Below are positions 17,620 to 26,092 of a DNA stretch of 64,000 nucleotides, piece by piece (the stretch's first letter is position 1; every line of letters starts with the position of its first letter). The stretch is from Saccharopolyspora montiporae. GTDB taxonomy: Bacteria > Actinomycetota > Actinomycetes > Mycobacteriales > Pseudonocardiaceae. Position numbers and translations under genes: made by a program. The notes beneath the pieces were generated by a model that searched no databases, was not told the origin of the DNA, and saw only the letters and a program-made list of their open reading frames with translations. The DNA lies in assembly GCF_015209505.1 (NCBI RefSeq), contig NZ_JADEYC010000009.1, positions 186,001 to 250,000 of the forward strand, given 5' to 3'.

Positions 17620-18474
17620 TCATCCGGTGGCGGCGGCCAGCACCGCCCGGCCGGTGAGCACTTCGGCCAGGTGGCTGCGGTAGTCCACATCGGCCGAGGC
17701 GTCGGCGGCCGGTGCGGTGCCCTCGGTGGCGCGCCGCGCCGCCGCGCGCACGGTCCGCTCGTCGGCGGACTCGCCCACCAGCGCTTCCTCGACCCCGCGG
17801 GCGCGCACCGGGACCGGCCCCATGTTGGTCAGCCCGACCCGCGCCTGCTCGATCCGGCCGCCCGCCACCCGCAAGGCCACCGCCACGCCGGCGATCGACC
17901 ACGCCTGCGCGACCCGGTTGAACTTCTCGTAGTGCGCGCGCCACCCGGTGCGCTTCGGCAACCGGACCTGGACCAGCACCTCCGCCGGGCCGAGCGCGGT
18001 GCTGAACAGGTCGGTGAAGAAGTCCTGCGCGGGCACCGCCCGGCGGCCGCCCGGTCCGGCGAGCACCAGTTCCGCGTCCAGCGCCAGCGCGGGCGCCGGC
18101 AGGTCCCCGGCCGGGTCGGCGTGCGCGAGTGCCCCGCCGAACGTGCCGCGGTGGCGCACCTGCGGATCGGCGACCGTGCGGGTGGTCAGCGCGATCAGCT
18201 CCGCGTGCTGCTGCACCAGCGGATCCCGCTGCACGTCGTGGTGCGTGGTCATCGCCCCGATGACCAGCGAGTCGTCCTCCTCGCGCACCCCGCGCAGCTC
18301 GGCGATGCCGCCGAGGTCCACCACCAGCTGCGGATCGGCCAACCGCATGCGCAGCACCGGCAGCAGGCTCTGCCCGCCGGCCAGCACCTTCGCGTCGTCG
18401 CCGCCCGCGGCCAGCGCCGCCACCGCTTCATCCACTGTGGATGGTGCTTGGTATTCGAACTGCGCTGGGATCAC
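17620..18474 (-). CDS. coxM: Molybdenum hydroxylase FAD-binding medium subunit (CoxM-like)
   Basis: A 284-residue FAD-binding subunit of the CO dehydrogenase/xanthine dehydrogenase family. The FAD motifs AGGQSLLP (near residue 32) and TVADPQVRHRGTFGGALAHADPAGDLP (near residue 98) are intact. The CO_deh_flavoprotein C-terminal domain follows. It passes electrons from the Fe-S subunit to a quinone or other acceptor. The GTG overlaps the coxL stop (GTGA) and has AGGAGG upstream. Confidence 0.9.
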   Translation of the reverse strand: MIPAQFEYQAPSTVDEAVAALAAGGDDAKVLAGGQSLLPVLRMRLADPQLVVDLGGIAELRGVREEDDSLVIGAMTTHHDVQRDPLVQQHAELIALTTRTVADPQVRHRGTFGGALAHADPAGDLPAPALALDAELVLAGPGGRRAVPAQDFFTDLFSTALGPAEVLVQVRLPKRTGWRAHYEKFNRVAQAWSIAGVAVALRVAGGRIEQARVGLTNMGPVPVRARGVEEALVGESADERTVRAAARRATEGTAPAADASADVDYRSHLAEVLTGRAVLAAATG

Positions 18475-20915
18475 CGCTCGCCTCCTCGCGTCTCGACGTC
18501 CTCGGAACCGAGCCCACCACCGGCTTCCGGTGCCGTCGCCGCGCTCGCGGCCGCACCGGTCACCGCCCGCCAGACCCGTTGCGGCGAGCAGGGCATCGGC
18601 ACATCGCGCACGCCCAGGTGGCGCAGCGCATCCACCACCGCGTTGACCACCGCGGGCGTCGAGGCGATGGTGCCCGCCTCGCCGACCCCCTTCACCCCGA
18701 GATCGTTCGAGGTCGCCGGGGTCTCGGTCCGATCGGTGGTGAACTCCGGCAGGTCCACCGCCGAAGGCACCAGGTAGTCGGCCAGCGTGCCCGTGGTCAG
18801 CGTTCCCGTCTCGTCGTGCACCGCCTCCTCGAACAGCGCCTGCGCGATGCCCTGCGCCAGACCGCCGTGCACCTGGCCCTCCACGATCATCGGGTTGACC
18901 ACGGCACCCACGTCGTCGACGCAGACGTAGCGCCGGATGCGCACCCGCCCCGTCTCGGTGTCCACCTCGGCCGCGCACAGGTGGGTGCCGTGCGGGAAGG
19001 AGAAGTTCTCCGGGTCGAAACCGGCCTCCGAGTCCAGGTTCGGCTCCACGCCCTCCGGCAGGTCGTGCGCGGTGAACGCGGCCAGCGCGACCTCGCCGAG
19101 CTGCACCGCGCTGTCCGTGCCGCGCACCCGGAACCGCCCGTCGGCGAACTCCACGTCCTGCTCGGCGCACTCCAGCAGGTGCGCGGCGATGCGCGTGGCC
19201 TTGGCGATCACCTTGTCCGCCGCCGCGGCCACCGCCGCACCGCCCACGGCCAGCGACCGCGACCCGTAGGTGTCCATGCCGCGCGGAGCGCTCTGCGTAT
19301 CGCCGTGCAGCACCTCCACGTCCTCGAAGGACACGCCGAGCCGGTCGGCGACCAGCTGGCTCCAGGCGGTCTCGTGGCCCTGGCCGTGCGGGGAGGTGCC
19401 GGTGACCACCTCCACCTTGCCGGTGGGCAGCACGCGCACCGCGGCCCACTCCCAGCCGCCCGCCGCGTAGGACCACGAACCGAACACCCGGGACGGCGCG
19501 AGCCCGCACATCTCGGTGAACGTGGAGGTGCCGATGCCCAGCTGCACGGTGTCCCCGCGCTCGCGCCGCTCCTGCTGCTCGGCGCGCAGCTGCCGGTAGC
19601 CGAACAGCTGCACCGCGCGGTCGGTGGCCGCCGCGTAGTCGGCCGAGTCGTAGGTCAGCCCGGCGACCGTGTCGTACGGGAACTGCTCGCGGTCGATCCA
19701 GTTCCGGCGGCGCAGCTCGATCGGATCCATGCCCAGTTCGGCGGCCAGTTCGTCCACCATCCGCTCGATGGCGAAGGTCGCCTCCGGCCGCCCGGCGCCC
19801 CGGTACGCGTCGGTCGGTGTCTTCGTGGTGAACACCGTGCTGCAGCTGACGTGGTAGGCCGGGATCCTGTAGATCGCGTTGAACAGCCGCGTGCCCAGGA
19901 TCGGGATGCCCGGGCTGACCAGCCGCAGGTAGGCACCCATGTCCGCGAGCAGCTCCACCTTCAGCCCGGTGATCGTGCCGTCCCGGCGGGCCGCCAGCGA
20001 CAGCCGCTGCACCTGGTCGCGGCCGTGGTGCGCGGAGACCATCGACTCGGAGCGGGTCTCGGTCCACTTGACCGGTTTGCCCAGCCTGCGGGCCAGCAGG
20101 AACGCGATGAACTCCTCCGGGGTCACCTGCAGCTTGCCGCCGAACCCGCCGCCGACGTCCGGGGCGATCACCCGGATCTTGTGCTCCGGCACGCCCAGCG
20201 AGGTGGCCAGCATCAGCCGCAGGATGTGCGGGACCTGCGTGGCCGAGTACATCGTGTACTGGTCACCGGTCGGGTCGACCACCACCGACCGCGGCTCCAT
20301 GAACGCCGGGATCAGCCGCTGCTGGCGGAAGGTCCGGTCGATGCGCACCTCAGCGGCCGCCAGCGCCTCGTCCGCCGACCCACCGGTGCCCGCCTCCTGC
20401 GAGTCGAACGTCCAGGTGGCGCTGCGGTTACTGCCCAGCTCCGGGTGCACCAGCGGCGAATCCGGTCGCACCGCCGCATCCAGGTCCAGCACCACGTCCA
20501 GGTCCGCGTAGTCGACGTCGATCGCGTCCAGCGCGTCGCGCGCCTCGGCGGCGCTGCGCGCGGCGACCACCGCCACCGCCTCCCCGGCGAAGTGCACCGC
20601 GTCCACGGCCAGCGGCGGGGCGTCCGGGACGAGCATGTCCGCGGTGATCGGCCAGGCGCACGGCAGGCTGCCCTGCTCTCCGGCGACGTCCCGCCCGGTG
20701 AGCACCGCCTGCACGCCGGGCATCCCGCGGGCCCCCTCGGTGTCGATCGCGGTGATCCGCGCGTGCGCGACCGGGCTGCGCAGGATCGCGAGATGCAGCG
20801 TGCCTGCCGGGGTGATGTTGTCCGTCCAGCGGGTCCGGCCGGTGATCAGCCGGGCGTCCTCCTTGCGCGGGCGCGCGCGGCCCAGCTCCGGACCGGGTTC
20901 GGCGAGCGAGGTCAT
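18471..20915 (-). CDS. coxL: Molybdenum hydroxylase large subunit, form II CoxL-like
   Basis: An 814-residue molybdopterin cytosine dinucleotide-binding catalytic subunit. The active-site loop reads [10 protein letters not shown], the signature of form II (putative) CO dehydrogenases. Form I enzymes proven to oxidise CO carry AYRCSFR. Other family features include [31 protein letters not shown], and [19 protein letters not shown] near the C terminus, with the conserved catalytic-glutamate segment (GVGEAG). The true substrate may be a purine, aldehyde or aromatic heterocycle rather than CO. The ATG overlaps the coxS stop (ATGA). Confidence 0.88.
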   Translation of the reverse strand: MTSLAEPGPELGRARPRKEDARLITGRTRWTDNITPAGTLHLAILRSPVAHARITAIDTEGARGMPGVQAVLTGRDVAGEQGSLPCAWPITADMLVPDAPPLAVDAVHFAGEAVAVVAARSAAEARDALDAIDVDYADLDVVLDLDAAVRPDSPLVHPELGSNRSATWTFDSQEAGTGGSADEALAAAEVRIDRTFRQQRLIPAFMEPRSVVVDPTGDQYTMYSATQVPHILRLMLATSLGVPEHKIRVIAPDVGGGFGGKLQVTPEEFIAFLLARRLGKPVKWTETRSESMVSAHHGRDQVQRLSLAARRDGTITGLKVELLADMGAYLRLVSPGIPILGTRLFNAIYRIPAYHVSCSTVFTTKTPTDAYRGAGRPEATFAIERMVDELAAELGMDPIELRRRNWIDREQFPYDTVAGLTYDSADYAAATDRAVQLFGYRQLRAEQQERRERGDTVQLGIGTSTFTEMCGLAPSRVFGSWSYAAGGWEWAAVRVLPTGKVEVVTGTSPHGQGHETAWSQLVADRLGVSFEDVEVLHGDTQSAPRGMDTYGSRSLAVGGAAVAAAADKVIAKATRIAAHLLECAEQDVEFADGRFRVRGTDSAVQLGEVALAAFTAHDLPEGVEPNLDSEAGFDPENFSFPHGTHLCAAEVDTETGRVRIRRYVCVDDVGAVVNPMIVEGQVHGGLAQGIAQALFEEAVHDETGTLTTGTLADYLVPSAVDLPEFTTDRTETPATSNDLGVKGVGEAGTIASTPAVVNAVVDALRHLGVRDVPMPCSPQRVWRAVTGAAASAATAPEAGGGLGSEDVETRGGER

Positions 20916-21478
20916 CCCTGCCGACCTCCCGTCCGCTCGGCGCTGTCCGCGGACTCCCGCGGGTGCGGCGTCTGCGCTCCGGCCGCGGTGCGCTCGGCCT
21001 CCGGTCCGGCGCCGGGGCGCATCCGGTCGGCGGCGTCGCGCACCGCGCGCACGATGTTCTGGTAACCGGTGCAGCGGCAGAGGTTGCCCTCCAGGCCCTC
21101 GCGCACCTGGTCGTCGTCCGGATCCGGCTGCTCGGCCAGCAGGTCCAGCGACTGCATGATCATGCCGGGCGTGCAGAACCCGCACTGCAGCGCGTGGTTG
21201 TCGTGGAAGGCAGCCTGCACCGGGTGCAGCTCGCCGTCCCGGGCGAGCCCTTCCACCGTGGTCACCTGCTGCCCGTCGGCCTGCACCGCGAGCACCGAGC
21301 ACGACTTCGCACTGCGCCCGCCCAGGTGCACGGTGCACGCCCCGCAGTTGCCGGTATCGCAGCCGACGACCGTGCCCACCTTGCCCAGCCGCTCGCGCAG
21401 GTACTGCACGAGCAGCATCCGGGGTTCGACCTCGTCGGTGTAGCGGCTGCCGTCCACGTCGACGGAAATCCTGGCCAT
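20912..21478 (-). CDS. coxS: Molybdenum hydroxylase 2Fe-2S small subunit (CoxS-like)
   Basis: A 188-residue iron-sulfur subunit. A plant-ferredoxin-type cluster motif appears in [16 protein letters not shown] (near residue 40), and the second cluster ligands in QCGFCTPGM and [10 protein letters not shown]. The last 35 or so residues are a non-conserved, charged extension. AGGAGG lies 6 nt before the ATG at 21478. Electrons flow from the Mo site through both clusters to CoxM. Confidence 0.92.
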   Translation of the reverse strand: MARISVDVDGSRYTDEVEPRMLLVQYLRERLGKVGTVVGCDTGNCGACTVHLGGRSAKSCSVLAVQADGQQVTTVEGLARDGELHPVQAAFHDNHALQCGFCTPGMIMQSLDLLAEQPDPDDDQVREGLEGNLCRCTGYQNIVRAVRDAADRMRPGAGPEAERTAAGAQTPHPRESADSAERTGGRQG

Positions 21479-21594
21479 CTCGCCTCCTCGCGCGGACCTG
21501 CTGCCGGTCCGCGGGCGTCCGGGAACCGACCGCCGGTGGTGACGGCAGTCACGCAGCAGAGCGTGCTCCCGCCGCGCGAGGTGGGCAACCGGGC

Positions 21595-22713
21595 TCAGCC
21601 CCGGTGGTGGATCGGCCCCTCCGCATCGGACAGCCGCGTCCCGCGACCGCCCCAGCGCAGCGCGATCAGTTCCGCGGCGATGGAGACCGCGGTCTCCTCC
21701 GGGGTGCGCGCGCCCAGGTCCAACCCGATCGGCGAGCACAGCCGCGCCAGCCGCTGCTCGGGCACGCCCTGCTCGCGCAGTCTGCCCAGCCGGTCCTCGT
21801 GCGTGCGCCGCGAGCCCATCGCGCCCACGTAGCCGAGGTCGCGGCCCAGTGCCTCGGTCAGCACCGGCACGTCGAACTTCGGATCGTGCGTGAGCACCAT
21901 GACCGCGGTGCGCTCGTCCAGCCGGCCGGCCTCCGCCTCGGCCGCCAGGTAGCGGTGCGGCCAGTCCACGACCACCTCGTCCACCCCGGGAAACCGGCTG
22001 TGCGTGGCGAACACCGGCCGAGCGTCGCAGACGGTGACCCGATAGCCGAGGAACGCGCCCATCCGCGCCATCGCCGCCGCGAAATCGATCGCGCCGAACA
22101 CCAGCATCCGCGGCGGCGGCTCGAACGAGTTGACGAACACCCGCATGCCTTCGCCGCGGCGCTGGCCTTCCGGCCCGTACTCCAGCACCCCGCTGCGCCC
22201 GGAAGCCAGCATCCCGCGCACGTCGTCGGCCACGGCGTCGTCCGCGCGCTCCGCACCGAGCCCGCCCGCGGTGCGGTCACGCCACACCACCAGTCGGGAG
22301 CCGGCCCGCCCGGCATCCGGGTGCTCCAGCAGCGTCACCACCGCCACCGGCTCCTCGGCGCGCACCGACGCCGCGACCTCCTCCAGCTCCGGGAAGGTCT
22401 GCCGATCGATGCGTTCCACGAACACGTCCAGGATCCCGCCGCAGGTCAAACCCACCGCGAACGCGTCGTCATCGCTGACGCCGTAGCGCTGCAGCACGGG
22501 TTCGCCGCCGTCGCGCACCTCCTCGGCCAGCGCGTACACCGCGCCTTCCACACAGCCGCCGGACACGCTGCCCACCGCCGAACCGTCGGCCGTGACCAGC
22601 ATCGCCGCCCCCTCGGGACGAGGGGCGGACCGGAAGGTCGCCACCACCGTGCCGATCCCGACGGACTCCCCGGCCTGCCAGTGCTTGGTCAACTCGTCCA
22701 GCACGTCGCGCAT
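21595..22713 (-). CDS. XdhC/CoxF-family molybdenum cofactor insertion protein
   Basis: A 372-residue XdhC/CoxI-family protein that binds and matures the molybdenum cofactor for insertion into the apo large subunit. An N-terminal XdhC_CoxI domain ([43 protein letters not shown], with the conserved cysteines) precedes a Rossmann-like XdhC_C domain ([55 protein letters not shown]). The ATG at 22713 has GGAGG 6 nt upstream. Confidence 0.88.
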   Translation of the reverse strand: MRDVLDELTKHWQAGESVGIGTVVATFRSAPRPEGAAMLVTADGSAVGSVSGGCVEGAVYALAEEVRDGGEPVLQRYGVSDDDAFAVGLTCGGILDVFVERIDRQTFPELEEVAASVRAEEPVAVVTLLEHPDAGRAGSRLVVWRDRTAGGLGAERADDAVADDVRGMLASGRSGVLEYGPEGQRRGEGMRVFVNSFEPPPRMLVFGAIDFAAAMARMGAFLGYRVTVCDARPVFATHSRFPGVDEVVVDWPHRYLAAEAEAGRLDERTAVMVLTHDPKFDVPVLTEALGRDLGYVGAMGSRRTHEDRLGRLREQGVPEQRLARLCSPIGLDLGARTPEETAVSIAAELIALRWGGRGTRLSDAEGPIHHRG

Positions 22714-22825
22714 CGCGCACCTCCGCATCCCGTGGGGTGTTCCCTCCAGCGGCAACGACCGCTCCCACTGAGCCGCTGAACCCGCACCGCCGCGCACACC
22801 TCGTGCACAACGCGCTCCGAGCCGG

Positions 22826-23953
22826 TCAGCCGAGGTCGCGCACGCATGCCCAGACCTCCTCCAGCGATCGCAGGCTGTGCCCCGCCACCAACCGATCAAC
22901 GTGCGGGGAAGCGGCGACGATCCCGGACTGAACCGGTTCGTATCCGGCGTGCCCCGCGTGCGGGTTCGCCCACACCACCGCGCGGGCCAGTCTGCGCAGC
23001 TGGCACATCCGCTCGGCCAGTTCCGCGGTGTCCCCGCGCTCCCAGCCGTCGGAGAACAGCACCACCACCGCGCCGCGGGCCATCCCGCGCTGCCCCCACC
23101 GGTCCAGGAAGCCGCGCAGCGTGTCGCCGAGCCGCGTGCCGCCGGAGAAGTCCGGCACCGCCCGGGACGCCGCGTCCAGCGCACGTTCCGGATCCCGCTG
23201 GCGCAGTTGTCTGCTCACCCTGGTCAGCCGGGTGCCGAGCGTGAACACCTCGGTGCTGGCCGGTGCCCGACGGGTCACCACGTGCGCGAACCGCAGCAGC
23301 GCGTCGGCGTAGGGCGCCATCGAGCCGGACACGTCCACCAGCAGCACGACCCGGCGCGGGCGCGCCGACCTGCGCATCCGCTGCAGGCGCACCGGTTCCC
23401 CACCGCAGCGCTGCATCTCGCGCAGCGTCGCCCGCGGATCCAGCGCGCCGTGGGTGGCGGGCTCCCGGCGCAGCGCGGGACGCACCGGCGGATCCGGGCG
23501 GAGCTCGGCGAGCAGGCGGCGCAGGTGCTCGCGCTCGGCGCCGCTGAGCCCGCTGAGGTCGCGCCTGCGCAGCACTTCGGCCGGGCTGGCCGCGGCCGCG
23601 ACCGGTGGTTCGTCGTCGGCGGACCCCTCGTCCGCACCGGAACCGCCGAGTTCGGCGATCCGCGCGGTCCGGACGACCTCCTGCTGCGGCGGGGCCCGCG
23701 GCGGTTCGGCACCGCGGAACCACACGGCGAAAGCGGCGTCGTAGCGCGCGATGTCGTCCGGATCGGCGCACAGCGTAAGCCGCCCCGCCCAATACACGCC
23801 GGCCCGGTCGCGCACCCCCACCTGGCGAGCGGCGTCCAGGAACGCCTGCACCTGCGCCGGCCCGCACGCGGTGCCGGAAACGCGCAGCGCGCGGGCGAAA
23901 CCGACCAGGCCGTTGACCACCCGCCCGGTTCCGCTGTCCGCAGGCCCGCTCAC
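22826..23953 (-). CDS. coxE: CoxE-like VWA domain protein
   Basis: A 375-residue protein of the CoxE/VWA_CoxE family. The VWA domain begins near residue 200 (RRVVLLVDVSGSMAPYADALLRFAH) with an intact MIDAS DxSxS and the threonine and aspartate segments (FSGGTRLGDTL, VVLFSDGWERGD). It works with the MoxR-type ATPase CoxD in maturing the enzyme's CuSMoO2-type or related active site. The GTG overlaps the coxD stop (GTGA). A 112-bp gap separates it from xdhC. Confidence 0.88.
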   Translation of the reverse strand: MSGPADSGTGRVVNGLVGFARALRVSGTACGPAQVQAFLDAARQVGVRDRAGVYWAGRLTLCADPDDIARYDAAFAVWFRGAEPPRAPPQQEVVRTARIAELGGSGADEGSADDEPPVAAAASPAEVLRRRDLSGLSGAEREHLRRLLAELRPDPPVRPALRREPATHGALDPRATLREMQRCGGEPVRLQRMRRSARPRRVVLLVDVSGSMAPYADALLRFAHVVTRRAPASTEVFTLGTRLTRVSRQLRQRDPERALDAASRAVPDFSGGTRLGDTLRGFLDRWGQRGMARGAVVVLFSDGWERGDTAELAERMCQLRRLARAVVWANPHAGHAGYEPVQSGIVAASPHVDRLVAGHSLRSLEEVWACVRDLG

Positions 23954-24837
23954 GGCACCAGGACTCCTGCGGCCGCGACCCGTTCGGCGTCCTCCCGGTA
24001 CTTCAGCACCGCGCCGAGCGTGTCCGCGGCGGTCTCCCCGTCCAGCTGGGTGCACTCCAGCGCCTGCAGGGCCTGCGCCCAGTCCAGCGCCTCGGCCACC
24101 CCGGGCGGTTTCAGCAGTTCCAGCCCGCGCATCCGCTGCACCGCACCGGCGACCTGCTGGGCCAGCTCCTCCTCCAGTCCAGGCAGCCTGCGGCGCAGGA
24201 TCTCCACCTCGCGCGGTAGGTCCGGGTGCTCCAGCCAGTGGTAGAGGCAGCGGCGCTTGAGCGCGTCGTGCACCTCGCGGGTGCGGTTGGAGGTGAGCAC
24301 GACCAGCGGCGGCTCGGCCGCGCGCACCGTGCCGTACTCCGGAATGCTCACCGAGTACTCGGACAGCACCTCCAGCAGGAACGCCTCGAACTCGTCGTCG
24401 GCGCGGTCGATCTCGTCGACCAGCAGCACGCAGGGGGTTTCGCGCAGGGCGCGCAGCAGCGGCCGATCGAGCAGGAAACGCCCGGTGTACAGCGAGGATT
24501 CGGTGCGCTCGACGTCGAGTTCGCCCTGCGTGACGGCTTCCAGCGTGCGCAGGTGCAGCAGCTGCCGCGGGAAGTCCCAGTCGTAGAGCGCCTGCGCGGC
24601 GTCGATGCCCTCGTGGCACTGCAGCCGGATCAGCGGCACGTCCAGGGCCTGCGCCAGCGACCGTGCCAGGGCCGTCTTGCCGGTGCCCGGCTCGCCCTCG
24701 CACAGCAGCGGCCTGCCCATCCGCATCGCCAGGAAGGCGGCGGTGGCGATGCCGCGGTCGGGCAAGTAGCCGGTCTCGTCCAGCGCCGTGGTCACGTCCG
24801 CCGGGGACTTCATGTCGAGCACGCGGTCCAACGCCAT
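23950..24837 (-). CDS. coxD: CoxD-like MoxR AAA+ ATPase
   Basis: A 295-residue AAA+ ATPase of the MoxR/CoxD group. Walker A is EGEPGTGKTALA near residue 46, Walker B CVLLVDEIDRAD, sensor 1 VLTSNRTREV, and arginine-rich elements ALKRRCLYHWLEHPD follow. It is the first gene of the cox operon and pairs with the VWA protein CoxE. The ATG at 24837 has no Shine-Dalgarno but has TACGCT 6 nt upstream, implying a leaderless transcript that starts the operon. A longer frame up to 24939 has no homology. Confidence 0.88.
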   Translation of the reverse strand: MALDRVLDMKSPADVTTALDETGYLPDRGIATAAFLAMRMGRPLLCEGEPGTGKTALARSLAQALDVPLIRLQCHEGIDAAQALYDWDFPRQLLHLRTLEAVTQGELDVERTESSLYTGRFLLDRPLLRALRETPCVLLVDEIDRADDEFEAFLLEVLSEYSVSIPEYGTVRAAEPPLVVLTSNRTREVHDALKRRCLYHWLEHPDLPREVEILRRRLPGLEEELAQQVAGAVQRMRGLELLKPPGVAEALDWAQALQALECTQLDGETAADTLGAVLKYREDAERVAAAGVLVP

Positions 24838-24843
24838 GCCGCG

Positions 24844-24849
24844 AGCGTA
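24844..24849 (-). promoter_or_regulatory. -10 box for leaderless coxD (cox operon promoter)
   Basis: TACGCT on the reverse strand ends 6 nt before the coxD ATG. It is the only promoter-like element before the seven-gene operon that I can see. Confidence 0.45.
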
Positions 24850-24969
24850 GGCGACCGGTGGCGCCCGGGGCGATGTCCGATCCACTCCGATTCGACCGAC
24901 CCGTGCGCGGACGGCACCGGGTGCTGCGCAAGACTGCAATACACCCGATCAGGCGAGGAGGGGTTGGCG

Positions 24970-25527
24970 TTGAGCCGGTTCGGCGGGTTCCCCGCGCACG
25001 TCGAGGCGCACATCGGCGCGATCCGGGGCGCCGACGGGCGCGGCGCGGGCGGGCGGCAGCGCGCCTACCACCTCGTCTACTGCGATCACGCCGACGACGC
25101 GCACGTCTCGGTGCTGACCAGCGGGCTGCGCGAGCACCGGGCCGGAGCGCCGCTGCCGCAGGAGCTGGTGTGCACCGCCCGGTCGGCGCAGGAGCGCTGG
25201 GCGCGGCACCTCGTGTCGGTGGTGGCCGAACTGCTGGCCGAATCCGCCAGCCGGGTCGGCTACGGCGCGCTGGTCATGAACGACCGGCTGCTGCTGCCGG
25301 ACACGCAGGTGGCCGGTGCGCTCGCCGCCCCGCACCCCTACCTCGGCGACGAGTTCGACATCGTGCCCGGGCCGGACGGCTCACCCGCGCTGCAGCTGAT
25401 CACGCTGATCCCGCTCTCCCGCGGCGAGGCGCAGCTGGTTTCCCGGTACGGCCGGGACGTGCTCTACGACCGGTGGGAGTCCGCAGGGGCGGACCTGCGC
25501 GACCTGACCCGCACCCCGGTGGCGTAA
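24970..25527 (+). CDS. Suppressor-of-fused (SUFU)-like domain protein 2
   Basis: A 185-residue soluble protein, divergent from coxD. It is related along its length to the SUFU-like protein at 14925-15518. Shared landmarks are the YHLVYC strand, SVLTSGLR, the PQELVCTA motif, the ARHLVSVVAELLAES helix, HPYLGDEFDI and LQLITLIPLSRGEAQLVSRYG. The TTG at 24970 has GAGGAGG 8-9 nt upstream and is the best start; a TTG at 24964 is too close. A partner toxin or ligand is not apparent. The SUFU assignment is by pattern, not search. Confidence 0.5.
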   Translation: MSRFGGFPAHVEAHIGAIRGADGRGAGGRQRAYHLVYCDHADDAHVSVLTSGLREHRAGAPLPQELVCTARSAQERWARHLVSVVAELLAESASRVGYGALVMNDRLLLPDTQVAGALAAPHPYLGDEFDIVPGPDGSPALQLITLIPLSRGEAQLVSRYGRDVLYDRWESAGADLRDLTRTPVA

Positions 25528-25555
25528 CGGGACCGCCCTTCGGGGGAGGGCCCGC

Positions 25556-25591
25556 CGACTCCGGGACGGGTCCGGGACCGCCCCGGAGTCG
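25556..25591 (+). terminator. Terminator-like hairpin after SUFU-like gene 2
   Basis: CGACTCCGG (25556-25564) pairs perfectly with CCGGAGTCG (25583-25591) across an 18-nt loop, between this gene and the PspC gene. Confidence 0.4.
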
Positions 25592-25621
25592 CAGCGCAGC
25601 CGCAGCCACCACGCTCGGGGC

Positions 25622-26080
25622 ATGAGCGATGCGCAGAACACCCCGGATCCCGCCAACGGCCCGGATCCCGTCAACAGCCCTGTTCCCATCGACGGTCCGA
25701 ACCCCGACGGCCCGAACCAGGCCGGCGCTGCGAACCCCGGCGGGCCGGACCCGGTCGGCGACGCAGGTCCGGCAGATCAGGACCCGAGCACGCCGGAAGC
25801 GGCGCCCGCAGGCGGCACCGGCGCCGCGCACGCCGGGCGCACGGCGGGCCCGCCGGCACGCCTGTTCCGGCGCAGCCGCGACGACGCGATGATCGCCGGG
25901 ATCTGCGGCGGCGCCGGCAAGCTGCTGGGCGTCGACCCGGTGCTGGTGCGCCTGGCGATGACGGCGCTGGCGCTGTTCGGCGTGGGCATCGGCGTGCTGA
26001 TGTACCTGGTCTGCTGGGTGATCGTCCCGCTGGAAGAGCCCGCCCCGGAACCGGCGCTGCCGTCCGGTACCGGGACGTGA
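25622..26080 (+). CDS. PspC domain protein
   Basis: A 152-residue protein. The first 80 residues are low complexity, with N-P-D/G-P repeats. A PspC domain follows from about residue 85: FRRSRDDAMIAGICGGAGKLLGVDPVLVRLAM, then a transmembrane helix (ALALFGVGIGVLMYLVCWVIVPLEE). PspC proteins are small membrane proteins linked to phage-shock-type envelope stress, but no pspA is present. CACGCT ends 6 nt before the ATG, so it may be leaderless. It converges with the GH84 gene, with 12 bp between stops. Confidence 0.85.
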   Translation: MSDAQNTPDPANGPDPVNSPVPIDGPNPDGPNQAGAANPGGPDPVGDAGPADQDPSTPEAAPAGGTGAAHAGRTAGPPARLFRRSRDDAMIAGICGGAGKLLGVDPVLVRLAMTALALFGVGIGVLMYLVCWVIVPLEEPAPEPALPSGTGT

Positions 26081-26092
26081 CCACGGGTCCGC

